This document shows positions 22,729 through 31,439 of a stretch of 33,509 bases of DNA, piece by piece. The notes beneath the pieces are model-generated. The model did no database searches and had not been told where the DNA came from. It was given only the letters and a program-made list of their open reading frames with translations. Origin of the DNA: an uncultured Eubacteriales bacterium (GTDB taxonomy: Bacteria; Bacillota; Clostridia; Christensenellales; DTU072); the NCBI GenBank assembly GCA_902766965.1, contig CACXFJ010000116.1, forward strand, positions 1-33,509, read 5' to 3'. Position 1 is the stretch's first letter. The number at the start of each line of letters is the position of its first letter. A program made the position numbers and the translations under genes.

Positions 22729-23483
22729 TTTCGTACCTCCAACAGACGCCATATTTCCTCGAAATATTTAGAAAAACGCGGACTCTCTCTGCGTTGCAGA
22801 GGGGTGAGCGATTTATCCAAATCCACCTTGACGTCGGCTTTGATTTTTGCCGGACGAGCCGAAAGGACGATTATTCTGTCGCACAGCGAGATACTTTCGT
22901 TGATGTCGTGCGACACGAGCAAGGCGGTCTTTTTTTCCTGTTTTATAATTGAGTGAACGTCGTCGCAAACGTTAAGTCTCGTCTGAAAGTCGAGAGCCGA
23001 GAAAGGCTCGTCGAGTAAGAGTACCGACGGGGCGGTGACGAGAGTCCTTATCAGAGCAACCCTCTGCCGCATACCGCCCGACAATTCCGACGGGTGCTTT
23101 TTAAGAAAGTCTTTCAGTCCGTATTTTTCAAGCAGTTCTCTGCCGTAAGCCTTGTTTTCGGGGGTATTCTTTTTCAGAATTTCCAAACCGAGAAAAACGT
23201 TTTTTTCTATCGTTCTCCATTCGAAGAGTTGGTCTCGTTGCGGCATCAACGCTATTTCGTTTCCCTTCGACGAAAGGGGTTCTCCCCGCAGAAGTATTCG
23301 TCCCGACGAAGGGGTTTCTATTCCTGCGAGGAGGTTGAGGATAGTGGTCTTGCCGCAACCGGACGGACCTACTATTCCCAAGAATTCTCCCTCGTTTACC
23401 GAGAAGTTCATATCGTCTACCGCTTTCGTTTCCGTATCCTTACTGTGATAAGTGAAGGATAAATTTTCTATTTGCAGTATCAT
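22725..23483 (-). CDS. ABC transporter ATP-binding protein, NitT/TauT (SsuB) type
   Basis: This 252-residue cytoplasmic ATPase powers the importer. Walker A is GPSGCGKT at residues 39-46, the signature is LSGGMRQRVALIRTL, Walker B is VLLLDEPFSALD, and the H-loop is in LLVSHDINESISLCDRI. All catalytic residues look intact. The last 30 residues (VDLDKSLTPLQRRESPRFSKYFEEIW) are the normal SsuB/TauB-type tail. AAAAGGAGTCAAG precedes the ATG, 29 bases after the binding-protein stop. The 3' end overlaps the permease start by four bases. Confidence 0.95.
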   Translation of the reverse strand: MILQIENLSFTYHSKDTETKAVDDMNFSVNEGEFLGIVGPSGCGKTTILNLLAGIETPSSGRILLRGEPLSSKGNEIALMPQRDQLFEWRTIEKNVFLGLEILKKNTPENKAYGRELLEKYGLKDFLKKHPSELSGGMRQRVALIRTLVTAPSVLLLDEPFSALDFQTRLNVCDDVHSIIKQEKKTALLVSHDINESISLCDRIIVLSARPAKIKADVKVDLDKSLTPLQRRESPRFSKYFEEIWRLLEVRK

Positions 23484-23512
23484 CTTGACTCCTTTTGTAA
23501 AAGTTACGTTAG

Positions 23513-24514
23513 TTATTTTTCCGCAAGTATTTTTTCCGCTATCGAATTGTCGATTATGTCGGAGAAAGCTATTCTCTGCGTTATACTGCCGCTTTCTTCG
23601 AGAATATCGAGCATGTGTTCGAAAGATTCTTTTGTCATTACGGGGTCGGTCATATACGCGTTTATCGCCTTGTAGCTTTCGACGGATTTTTTAAGAAGAG
23701 CGTCGTCGGTCGTCGGAAAACTCGGTTTCAACGCTTCCGCTATTTCGTCGGGATTACCGTTAATGACGAAGTCGATACCCTTTATTACGGCTTTCATAAA
23801 TCCCGTTATTTTTTCGGGGTTGGCGGCGATATATTCCTTAGTCGCCATAAAGCAGGTGTAGGGGATATCTCCCGCTTCTTTGCCTACGCTCGCCACGATA
23901 TAGCCTTTGCCGAGAGCTTCGTATTGACTTGCGTTCGGTTCGAACATAGTGCAGTAGTCGCCGGTGCCGCCTTCGAACGCCGCGGTGATAAGGTCGAACT
24001 GTACGTCGTAATTAAGATTAAGGTCTTCTCCTACGACGAGATTGTTTTTGTTAAGAGCGTGTTCGAGACTCATTGCCGGCATACCGCCTTTTCTGCCGCC
24101 TATTATTTCTTTTCCTTTAAGGTCGCTCCATTTGAAATCGGGTTCGGCTTTTCTGCCTATAAGGAAAGCCCCGTCGCATTTAGTGAGCTGCCCGAATACT
24201 ACGGGATAGTTGTTGCTGCCGCCGGTCTTTACGTATACGGCTGCCTCCGGACCCATGAGTCCCACGTCAGCCTGACCGCTTATTACCGCCGTCATACTCT
24301 TGTCGGCGCCGCCGCCGTTGGTAAGCTCGATTTTAATTCCGTACTCTTCGAAATAACCTTTGTTCAGGGCTACGTATAAGGGGGCGTAGAATACCGAATG
24401 TGTGACCTCGTTAAGCCTTATTACGTCGTCGTCCGTCTTTGTGCAGGCGGTGAAAGCGATTATACTTAACGTAAGTAACGAGATTATCAACACCGCCGTG
24501 ATGATTTTTTTCAT
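23513..24514 (-). CDS. ABC transporter substrate-binding lipoprotein, NMT1/THI5-like
   Basis: The 333-residue protein begins with MKKIITAVLIISLLTLSIIAFTACTK, a lipoprotein signal with cysteine at residue 24. The mature part fits the NMT1/THI5-like (SsuA/NitT) binding proteins: FYAPLYVALNKGYFEEYGIKIEL, GGGADKSMTAVISGQADVGLMG, and a middle LKGKEIIGGRKGGMP segment. Such proteins capture taurine, sulfonates, nitrate, or thiamine-pyrimidine precursors outside the membrane. The specificity is not readable, and no TPP riboswitch-like sequence lies upstream. The ATG at 24514 is preferred over one at 24568 because GGAGGTATT precedes it and the signal peptide then starts correctly. It is the first gene of a three- or four-gene leftward operon. 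Confidence 0.9.
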   Translation of the reverse strand: MKKIITAVLIISLLTLSIIAFTACTKTDDDVIRLNEVTHSVFYAPLYVALNKGYFEEYGIKIELTNGGGADKSMTAVISGQADVGLMGPEAAVYVKTGGSNNYPVVFGQLTKCDGAFLIGRKAEPDFKWSDLKGKEIIGGRKGGMPAMSLEHALNKNNLVVGEDLNLNYDVQFDLITAAFEGGTGDYCTMFEPNASQYEALGKGYIVASVGKEAGDIPYTCFMATKEYIAANPEKITGFMKAVIKGIDFVINGNPDEIAEALKPSFPTTDDALLKKSVESYKAINAYMTDPVMTKESFEHMLDILEESGSITQRIAFSDIIDNSIAEKILAEK

Positions 24515-24671
24515 AATACCTCCATATTGTGTTTTCGCCGAAAGATAAAAATACGGCGTATAGTACATTCTATGAAGTTGTTTACCGCAGGGTGTGACGC
24601 CCGAAAACGGTTTAAGGGAATTTTAATCTTTTTATTATTAAATAATAACGATAGGAAAAATTTACAAAACC

Positions 24672-24700
24672 GTGATTCTCAAAAAAATGTATGGTATAAT
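24672..24700 (+). promoter_or_regulatory. Extended -10 promoter of the surface protein gene
   Basis: TGG-TATAAT at 24692-24700 is a full extended -10 element. The -35 position (24672-24677, GTGATT) is weak, as is common with extended -10 promoters. A start near 24707 gives a leader of about 20 bases with CCGGGGA as ribosome binding site. The 213-base spacer to the divergent binding-protein gene holds no other gene or recognisable riboswitch. Confidence 0.6.
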
Positions 24701-24727
24701 ACTTGTGAATTTTTCCGGGGACTATAT

Positions 24728-26734
24728 ATGGATAAATTAAATATAAAAAGAAGTGTTTTAATTTTTAATATATTTTGCTTTCTCGTAGCAGCGGTTTTCG
24801 TCGCCGGACTTAACCTTTCCGCAGACGTCGGTTTCGCCGCCGATTTGCCGGAACCTACCGTAACCGCCGTAACCGATGCGTATTTTACCGACGGCGAAGT
24901 AAAGTATAACAGGGGCGATTATTCGGGAACTTACTCAAAAGACGTTGAAATAACCTTCTATTTAGGCTCGGCTTCCTACTATAAAATCGACGTAGACGTA
25001 GACGGCGTTATTACCGAAGGGATAAAGACCGCCGCGCCTTCCGACGGAAAAGTTTTGTATAAAGTCCGTCAGTCGGGAGTGGTGACGGCTACTCTTTACG
25101 CTTACGACGAGGGCGGAGCATTGTCAGGCTCGGTGTCGAAAACGGTTAAGAGCGACAACGTAGCCCCGGTAGTTCCGACGCATATTGGAATGGACAGATA
25201 TTATAAACCCGGTTCCGTATATAACGTAAACATAAACCTTAACGAAGTATCCGACCTTCACAGCGGAAGGGGAGATATTTATTACTCGTTGTCGACAGAT
25301 ACGGGTAATTTAATAAAAGTCACCGACTCCGACGCGGTAACTTTGAGCATTACAGATAAAACCATCGTTTACCTTTACGTTTTCGACAACGCGAAAAACA
25401 GCGTAGTGGAAGAATACGTTTTCGATAAATTCGACGGAACCGCTCCCGCAAAACCCGAAATCACCGTCACGCCTATATCCGACTTGACGAAAACCAACGG
25501 ATATACGAGCGGGTACGAAGTGGAAATAAACTACGGTTTCGATACCGAAAGCGGAATTAAGAACAGGTTTTATTTCGTCAACGACGCAAAGAGCGAATAT
25601 AACGGCGCGTTTACGCTCGACAGAGCGGCGGAATACAAAATAAGAGCTTACAGCTCGGACGCCTGCGGCAACATATCGGAAGAAACTTCTGTAAAAATTG
25701 CGGCGGACGCTTTCGACAACGACGCTCCGAGCATAATTAACGCTACCGCTATCTACGACCTAACGCAGGAAAAACCCGTAAAATTAAGGGTTGAAGCGAG
25801 AGATACGCAGAGCGGAATAAAAGAGATTTCCGCGGCGGGCGGCGAAGTTTTCGCCGAATCTTCGGCAGGAGTGTACGAACTTTATTTCGATTGCTACGGC
25901 GTGCCGTCGGTAGTGATAAACGCAACCGACAAAGTGGGCAACGTATCTTTTCAGCATGTCGCTTTCAATTATTTCAACGATAAAAACTTTTCCGACAAAC
26001 TGAAATTCTATTCGGCGTCTTACCGCAACGCCGATTTTTCCGAATATACCGAAAACGCCGTCGAAAAAATAAACGCGGCTTTCGCAAAGCTCAACGTCCT
26101 CGTCTCTTCAGACCTTACCACGAGCGAAGATTTCGACAGCTGTTTTAAGGAAATAGACGAACTTATGAGCGGAAAGGGTAGTTTTTCTTACGTTATCGAA
26201 AAGGCTCCGACTTATCTGTCGGGAGCTTTGACGTATACGGTAAACGGCGGCGATTTCGACGGGTACAAAAAGGGAGACGAAATAAAACTTACTTTCGCCT
26301 CCGTCGGCAACTCCGACGATTTTCTTAAAAACAGCGGTTTCGACAAAGGTTTTTGCGAAAACTTTGCTCTTAACGTCTTTTATAACGGAGAACTGCAAAA
26401 AAGTTTATCGAACGGACTGAAAATAAGCATGAATATGCCCGTAGGGTTTTACGAAAGGAATTACGCTTTGTTTAACGCCGACACGGGAGAAAAAGTTGAG
26501 ATAAAACTCATCAACAACAAGATAGAGTTTACCCTTACGGAAAGCGGAAATTACAGTTTGGTAATAAGCGGCGCGTCCACGCCGACGACGAACGTTTCCG
26601 CAAGTAAAGGCGTGACGGTATTCGGTCACAGATTAAGCCTTGCCGCATTTTTAGGCACGGTGATAGGGGGAGTAGTCGTAGCCGCCGCGGGGATAGCCGT
26701 CGTAATAATAGTTTTTAAGAAAAGAGGGAGATAA
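24728..26734 (+). CDS. Single-pass surface protein with Ig-like repeats
   Basis: The 668-residue protein starts with a basic stretch and a long hydrophobic signal (SVLIFNIFCFLVAAVFVAGL, cleavage possible after GFA). The ATG at 24728 is preferred over upstream in-frame starts because the promoter and CCGGGGA lie directly before it. The body has several beta-rich Ig-like units of about 90 residues, with phrases such as YKIRAYSSDACGNISEET and VVINATDKVGNVSF typical of bacterial surface Ig-like domains. The end is a threonine/serine linker, a transmembrane helix (AAFLGTVIGGVVVAAAGIAV) and a KKRGR stop-transfer tail, so the protein faces outward and is anchored by its C-terminus. Function unknown. 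The stop is three bases before yifB, so the two may be co-transcribed despite unrelated roles. Confidence 0.8.
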   Translation: MDKLNIKRSVLIFNIFCFLVAAVFVAGLNLSADVGFAADLPEPTVTAVTDAYFTDGEVKYNRGDYSGTYSKDVEITFYLGSASYYKIDVDVDGVITEGIKTAAPSDGKVLYKVRQSGVVTATLYAYDEGGALSGSVSKTVKSDNVAPVVPTHIGMDRYYKPGSVYNVNINLNEVSDLHSGRGDIYYSLSTDTGNLIKVTDSDAVTLSITDKTIVYLYVFDNAKNSVVEEYVFDKFDGTAPAKPEITVTPISDLTKTNGYTSGYEVEINYGFDTESGIKNRFYFVNDAKSEYNGAFTLDRAAEYKIRAYSSDACGNISEETSVKIAADAFDNDAPSIINATAIYDLTQEKPVKLRVEARDTQSGIKEISAAGGEVFAESSAGVYELYFDCYGVPSVVINATDKVGNVSFQHVAFNYFNDKNFSDKLKFYSASYRNADFSEYTENAVEKINAAFAKLNVLVSSDLTTSEDFDSCFKEIDELMSGKGSFSYVIEKAPTYLSGALTYTVNGGDFDGYKKGDEIKLTFASVGNSDDFLKNSGFDKGFCENFALNVFYNGELQKSLSNGLKISMNMPVGFYERNYALFNADTGEKVEIKLINNKIEFTLTESGNYSLVISGASTPTTNVSASKGVTVFGHRLSLAAFLGTVIGGVVVAAAGIAVVIIVFKKRGR

Positions 26735-26737
26735 AAA

Positions 26738-28270
26738 GTGTTCACTACGGTAAAAAGTTTTGCTTTGGACGGGATAAGCGGTTTTCCCGTGGAAGTCGAA
26801 GTATGCGCGCAGAAAGGTCTGCCGTCTTTCGATATGGTCGGACTTGCCGCGGGCGCCGTCAAGGAAGCGAAAGAAAGGGTGCGTTCCGCAATAAAAAACA
26901 GCGGTTTCGAATTCGGTTCTTTCCACACCGTAATAAATCTCGCTCCCGCCGACGTAAAAAAAGACGGCTCGTCGTTGGATCTTGCCATAGCGATAGGGTA
27001 CCTTACGAGTACGGGAAGCGTTCCTTACAAAAACTGCGGCGATTACGTATTTTTAGGCGAACTCGGTCTCGACGGAGCTTTGCGTAAAATAAACGGCGTA
27101 ATGCCCATACTCATATCGGCGTTGCAGTTGGGATACAAAAAGTTCATCGTGCCGTACGGCAACGCAAAAGAAGCCTCTTTCGTGGACGGGGCGGAAGTAT
27201 ACGCCGTAAGAAGTCTTTCCGAAGCGGTAAATATTCTTATAGGTCTTAACGTAAATCCCATAGAGAAAGAGGTTTTCGACCAATATTCCGATTATGTCTG
27301 CGAAGTGGATATGGCGGACATAAAAGGACAAACTATGGCAAAAAGAGCCTTGGAGATAGCGGTAAGCGGAGCGCATAATATGCTTATGTGCGGTTCTCCC
27401 GGCACGGGCAAAACCATGCTCGCGAAATGCGTGACGGGAATAATGCCCGCGATGACTTTCGACGAAGCCATAGAAGTGACGAAAATTCATTCGGTAAGCG
27501 GACTTATAAACGAAGAAGAGGGAATAGTCCGTCACAGACCGTTCCGTTCTCCCCATCATACGGCGAGTTTGCCGAGCATAACCGGCGGCGGAAACAACGC
27601 TAAACCCGGAGAAGTGAGCCTTGCGCACAACGGAGTGTTGTTCCTTGACGAAATGCCGGAATATCCGAGAAAAACGCTTGAAGCTCTCCGTCAACCTTTG
27701 GAAGACGGAGTAATTACCGTGTCGAGGGTAAACAGGACGGCGGAATATCCCGCCGACTTTATGCTGATTGCCAGTATGAACCCGTGTCCGTGCGGATATT
27801 ACGGCAGCTCGGTAAAGAAATGTACTTGCACGCCGAGAGAGATACTGAATTACGTTTCCAAAATAAGCGGACCGCTTCTCGACAGAATAGACATCTACGT
27901 GACGGTAGATAATATAGAGTACGGCGAATTCCGTTCACGCAGAGTACCCGAGTCGAGCGCGACGGTAAGGGAAAGAGTGGAAAGAGCGAGAGAAATACAG
28001 CGAAAACGTTTCGCCGAATACGGAATAAGGACTAATTCGCAAATGAACAATTCCCTTATAAAGCGTTTTTGCACGTTGGACGGCGATAGCGAAAATATGC
28101 TCGGAAAGGTTTTCGTTAAGAATAACCTCAGCCCAAGAGCCACTACGAGAATATTAAAGACCGCAAGAACGATAGCCGACCTTGCCGGCAGAGAGAATAT
28201 AGCAAGCGACGACCTTGCCGAAGCGATACAGTATAAGACCGTCGATAAGAAGGAGCTTACGGTATTTTGA
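26738..28270 (+). CDS. comM: YifB/ComM family Mg-chelatase-like AAA+ ATPase
   Basis: The 510-residue protein is a member of the YifB/ComM family. In Vibrio and Haemophilus, ComM is a hexameric helicase that extends branch migration during natural transformation. The N-terminal Lon-protease-like domain (about residues 1-170) is present, followed by Walker A GSPGTGKT, Walker B VLFLDEMPE, the RSPHHTASLPSITGGG segment, the zinc-like CPCGYYGSSVKKCTC loop, and the C-terminal Mg-chelatase domain (NLSPRATTRILKTARTIADL). The start is GTG 26738, with AGGGAGATAAAAA ahead of it. It shares a four-base TTGA overlap with dprA, in keeping with a DNA-uptake role, although no other competence genes are in view. 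Confidence 0.93.
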   Translation: MFTTVKSFALDGISGFPVEVEVCAQKGLPSFDMVGLAAGAVKEAKERVRSAIKNSGFEFGSFHTVINLAPADVKKDGSSLDLAIAIGYLTSTGSVPYKNCGDYVFLGELGLDGALRKINGVMPILISALQLGYKKFIVPYGNAKEASFVDGAEVYAVRSLSEAVNILIGLNVNPIEKEVFDQYSDYVCEVDMADIKGQTMAKRALEIAVSGAHNMLMCGSPGTGKTMLAKCVTGIMPAMTFDEAIEVTKIHSVSGLINEEEGIVRHRPFRSPHHTASLPSITGGGNNAKPGEVSLAHNGVLFLDEMPEYPRKTLEALRQPLEDGVITVSRVNRTAEYPADFMLIASMNPCPCGYYGSSVKKCTCTPREILNYVSKISGPLLDRIDIYVTVDNIEYGEFRSRRVPESSATVRERVERAREIQRKRFAEYGIRTNSQMNNSLIKRFCTLDGDSENMLGKVFVKNNLSPRATTRILKTARTIADLAGRENIASDDLAEAIQYKTVDKKELTVF

Positions 28271-29337
28271 AACTGACTACGAAACAAAGAATTATTTACG
28301 CTCTGACCAAAGTGCAGGGAATAGGTTGCGTCAAGGGGAGAAAAATAGCTTCCTACGCGGACTTTTCCGATTTCGGAGATTTTCTCGCATCGTTAAGGAA
28401 CGTTTCAGCTAACGAGTATATAGAAATTAAAGCGGCGCTCGAAAACACCGACTTTGAAAAAACGGAAAAAGAGTTGGCAGAAAAAGGCGTCGAGTTCGTG
28501 ACCGTTTTTGACGAGGAATATCCGAAGAGTCTTCTTCCGTATCAGGATATGCCCCTCGCTCTTTATTGCATAGGCGACGTAAGTTTACTTAACACTCCGT
28601 CGTTTGCGGTAATCGGCACTCGTTTTCCCACGAGATACGGTTTGAGAGCGACGGAAGAGTTCGTTTCTTCTTTAAGCGACAGGTTTACGATAGTGAGCGG
28701 AATGGCTCGCGGAATAGATTCCTGCGCCCATAAAGCGGCATTGAAAGCGGGAGGAAAAACGGTGGCGGTACTGGGCAGCGGAGTGGATATAGTATATCCA
28801 CCCGAAAATTTGTCTCTTTACCGTGATATAATAAGTTTCGGCCTCGCCGTAAGCGAGTACGAACCTGGCACTCCCGCCAACAGCTTCAACTTCCCCGCAA
28901 GGAACAGAATAATAAGCGGTTTGTCGCGGAGCGTTCTCGTCACCGAAGCGGGAATAAAGAGCGGGACGATGCTTACCATTAACAGCGCGATAGCGCAAGG
29001 CAAGGACGTATTCTGCGTGCCGGGCAGTATATACAGCGCGGCTTCGAGCGGAGTAAATAAGAGCATACGAGAGTGTCAGTCGAGAGCGGTCACCGACGTA
29101 AACGACATTTACGACGAGTTGGGGCTTACGAAACAGGAAATAGTAAAGCCGTCGTTGATACAGCTCGACTTCAACGAGGACGCCATACTTACCGCTCTTA
29201 AAGAGAACGGAGAAATGCACGTCGAGGAAATTCTGGACGTAGTGGATTTGAGTATATCGCAGTTAAATTCTTTACTTACGAGAATGGAAACCGCGGGACT
29301 TATAAATAAAACGAAACATAACTATTGGAGTGTATAA
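28267..29337 (+). CDS. dprA: DNA-processing protein DprA
   Basis: DprA protects incoming single-stranded DNA and loads RecA during transformation; it is also widespread in species not known to be competent. The 356-residue protein has an N-terminal helix-hairpin-helix/SAM-like region (VQGIGCVKGRKIASYADF), the extended Rossmann fold (GMARGIDSCAHKAALKAGGKTVAVLGSG, YPPENLSLY, FPARNRIISGLS, EAGIKSGTM) and a C-terminal winged helix (about residues 295-356). The start is TTG 28267, overlapping the yifB stop as TTGA, which suggests coupled translation. Its stop overlaps the topA ATG by one base. Confidence 0.96.
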   Translation: MKLTTKQRIIYALTKVQGIGCVKGRKIASYADFSDFGDFLASLRNVSANEYIEIKAALENTDFEKTEKELAEKGVEFVTVFDEEYPKSLLPYQDMPLALYCIGDVSLLNTPSFAVIGTRFPTRYGLRATEEFVSSLSDRFTIVSGMARGIDSCAHKAALKAGGKTVAVLGSGVDIVYPPENLSLYRDIISFGLAVSEYEPGTPANSFNFPARNRIISGLSRSVLVTEAGIKSGTMLTINSAIAQGKDVFCVPGSIYSAASSGVNKSIRECQSRAVTDVNDIYDELGLTKQEIVKPSLIQLDFNEDAILTALKENGEMHVEEILDVVDLSISQLNSLLTRMETAGLINKTKHNYWSV

Positions 29338-31439
29338 TGAAATTAGTAATCGTAGAATCGCCTACTAAGGCGAAAACAATCCAAAAATATCTCGGGGGAG
29401 ATTTCAGGGTGCTTGCGAGCGGCGGACACGTCTGCGACCTGCCCGAAAAGAGCCTCGGTATAGATATAGAACACGATTTCAAACCCGAATACGTACTTGT
29501 TAAAGAAAAAAAGGATTTGATAAAAAGACTTAAACAGGCGGTAAAAGACAGCGACGCCGTTTATCTCGCGACCGACCCGGATAGAGAAGGGGAAGCGATA
29601 AGCTGGCATTTAAGCAACGTATTGGAACTTCCGCACGGCGACAACAGAATCGAGTTTAACGAAATAAGTTCCCGCGCGGTCAACGCGGCGTTAAAGACCC
29701 CGAGAGAAATAAATATGAACCTCGTCAACGCGCAACAGGCGAGAAGAGTTCTCGACAGACTCGTGGGTTATAAAATAAGCCCTATCCTCAACAAGAAGAT
29801 AAAGCAAGGTCTTTCGGGCGGACGCGTTCAGAGCGCGGCGTTAAAAATGATAGTGGACAGAGAAAGAGAAATAAGAGCTTTCAAGCCCGAAGAGTATTGG
29901 AATATATTTGCGTATCTGCAAAAACAAGGTAAAGTGACCGCGATGAAAGCCGCTCTCGCCGACTTCGACGGCAAGAAAATAAAGGTTAAGAACGGCGACG
30001 AGGCGAACAAAATTACCGAAGCGTTAAAGAAGGCTTTATATAAAGTCGACGCCGTAAAAAGAGGGGTAAGCAAGTCTAAACCCAACGCGCCTTTCACTAC
30101 CAGCACGTTGCAGCAGGACGGGGCGAGCAGACTTTCGATTACCGCTCCCGAAGTTATGAAAATAGCTCAGCAGCTGTACGAAGGTATCGAGTTGGAAGGA
30201 GAAGGGCATACAGCTCTCGTTACTTATATCCGTACCGACTCGGTAAGAGTGTCTCCCGAAGCGCAAAGCGCGGCGTTGAATTTTATAAAAGAGCATTACG
30301 GCGCGGACTACGCTCCGAAAAAGCCGAATATTTATACCACGAAGAGCGCGAACGTGCAGGACGCTCACGAAGCGATAAGACCTATTACCCTCGCTCGTAC
30401 TCCCGAAAGTCTGAAAACTATGCTTAGCCGCAATCAGTACAGGCTTTACAAACTCATTTACGACAGATTTTTGGCAAGTCAGATGTCCGAAGCGGTCTAC
30501 AACACCCTCAACGTTCATATAACGGGCGAAACCGAAGAGGGCGGCTACGGGTTTAAGATTACCGGAAAAACCGTGATTTTCAAAGGATATACCATAGCTT
30601 ACGAAAACGATAAGGAAGAAGACGAAGAGGGCAGCGACAAGTTGCCTAATCTCACCGAGGGCGAAAACCTTAATCTTAAAGAAATAAAGAGCGAACAGAA
30701 GTTCACGAAAGCTCCCCCTCGCTATACCGATTCCACTTTCATCAAAGCAATGGAAGAAAACGGTATCGGTCGTCCGGCTACCTACGCGTCGGTAGTAAGT
30801 ATCCTTGCGAAGAGAGAGTATACCTCGAAAGACGGAAAACAGCTCGTCCCCACGCAATTAGGAGAAACCGTAGTGGAGTTTATGGAAAAGAACTTCGCCG
30901 ACATAGTTGATATTAAGTTCACCGCGTCGATGGAAAACGACCTCGACACGATAGTCAACGGCACCGAGTGGCAAAAGGTAATAGCCGACTTCTATCCGCC
31001 CTTCGAGAAGAGCCTTATTAAAGCCTACGCGGGCGAAAAGAAAGTCAAGCTGGAAGAAGAGGTCACCGACGTAATCTGCGATAAATGCGGAGCGAATATG
31101 GTGGTGAGGAACGGTAAGTACGGCAAGTTTTTGGCGTGTCCGAATTATCCTCGTTGCAAGAATATAAAAAACTTCGTCGAACCGGTCGGCAAATGTCCCC
31201 GTTGCGGCGGAGATATAGTAAAAAAACATACGAAAAACGGCAAGATATTCTACGGTTGCGGCAATTATCCCGAATGTGATTTTATGAGTTGGGAACTGCC
31301 TGCTCCGATATTCTGCCCCGATTGCAGACACGTCATGAGAATGATAATAAAAGACGGCAAGACCAAATACGTCTGCACGAACAAGGAATGTAACAAGACC
31401 GTCGTACCCGAACGGCAGGAAGAGAAAAAGGATGAATAA
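29337..31439 (+). CDS. topA: DNA topoisomerase I, type IA
   Basis: TopA relaxes negative supercoils by cutting one strand. The 700-residue protein starts at ATG 29337 (TTGGAG upstream); a frame start 12 bases earlier lacks support. The TOPRIM domain is intact (VIVESPTKAKTIQKYL with E7, ATDPDREGEAISWHL). The active-site tyrosine is Y297 in VTYIRTDSVRVSPEA. NENGIGRPATYA-like text appears as EENGIGRPATYASVV. The C-terminus carries three four-cysteine zinc fingers, beginning near residue 581 (CDKCGANM, CPRCGGDI, CPDCRHVM), which bind single-stranded DNA. It overlaps trmFO by eight bases. Confidence 0.97.
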   Translation: MKLVIVESPTKAKTIQKYLGGDFRVLASGGHVCDLPEKSLGIDIEHDFKPEYVLVKEKKDLIKRLKQAVKDSDAVYLATDPDREGEAISWHLSNVLELPHGDNRIEFNEISSRAVNAALKTPREINMNLVNAQQARRVLDRLVGYKISPILNKKIKQGLSGGRVQSAALKMIVDREREIRAFKPEEYWNIFAYLQKQGKVTAMKAALADFDGKKIKVKNGDEANKITEALKKALYKVDAVKRGVSKSKPNAPFTTSTLQQDGASRLSITAPEVMKIAQQLYEGIELEGEGHTALVTYIRTDSVRVSPEAQSAALNFIKEHYGADYAPKKPNIYTTKSANVQDAHEAIRPITLARTPESLKTMLSRNQYRLYKLIYDRFLASQMSEAVYNTLNVHITGETEEGGYGFKITGKTVIFKGYTIAYENDKEEDEEGSDKLPNLTEGENLNLKEIKSEQKFTKAPPRYTDSTFIKAMEENGIGRPATYASVVSILAKREYTSKDGKQLVPTQLGETVVEFMEKNFADIVDIKFTASMENDLDTIVNGTEWQKVIADFYPPFEKSLIKAYAGEKKVKLEEEVTDVICDKCGANMVVRNGKYGKFLACPNYPRCKNIKNFVEPVGKCPRCGGDIVKKHTKNGKIFYGCGNYPECDFMSWELPAPIFCPDCRHVMRMIIKDGKTKYVCTNKECNKTVVPERQEEKKDE

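Noticed and set aside
24515-24727. TPP or other riboswitch before the ABC binding protein
   Set aside because: A thiamine-type transporter made this worth checking, but no CTGAGA or other conserved aptamer cores are visible on either strand.
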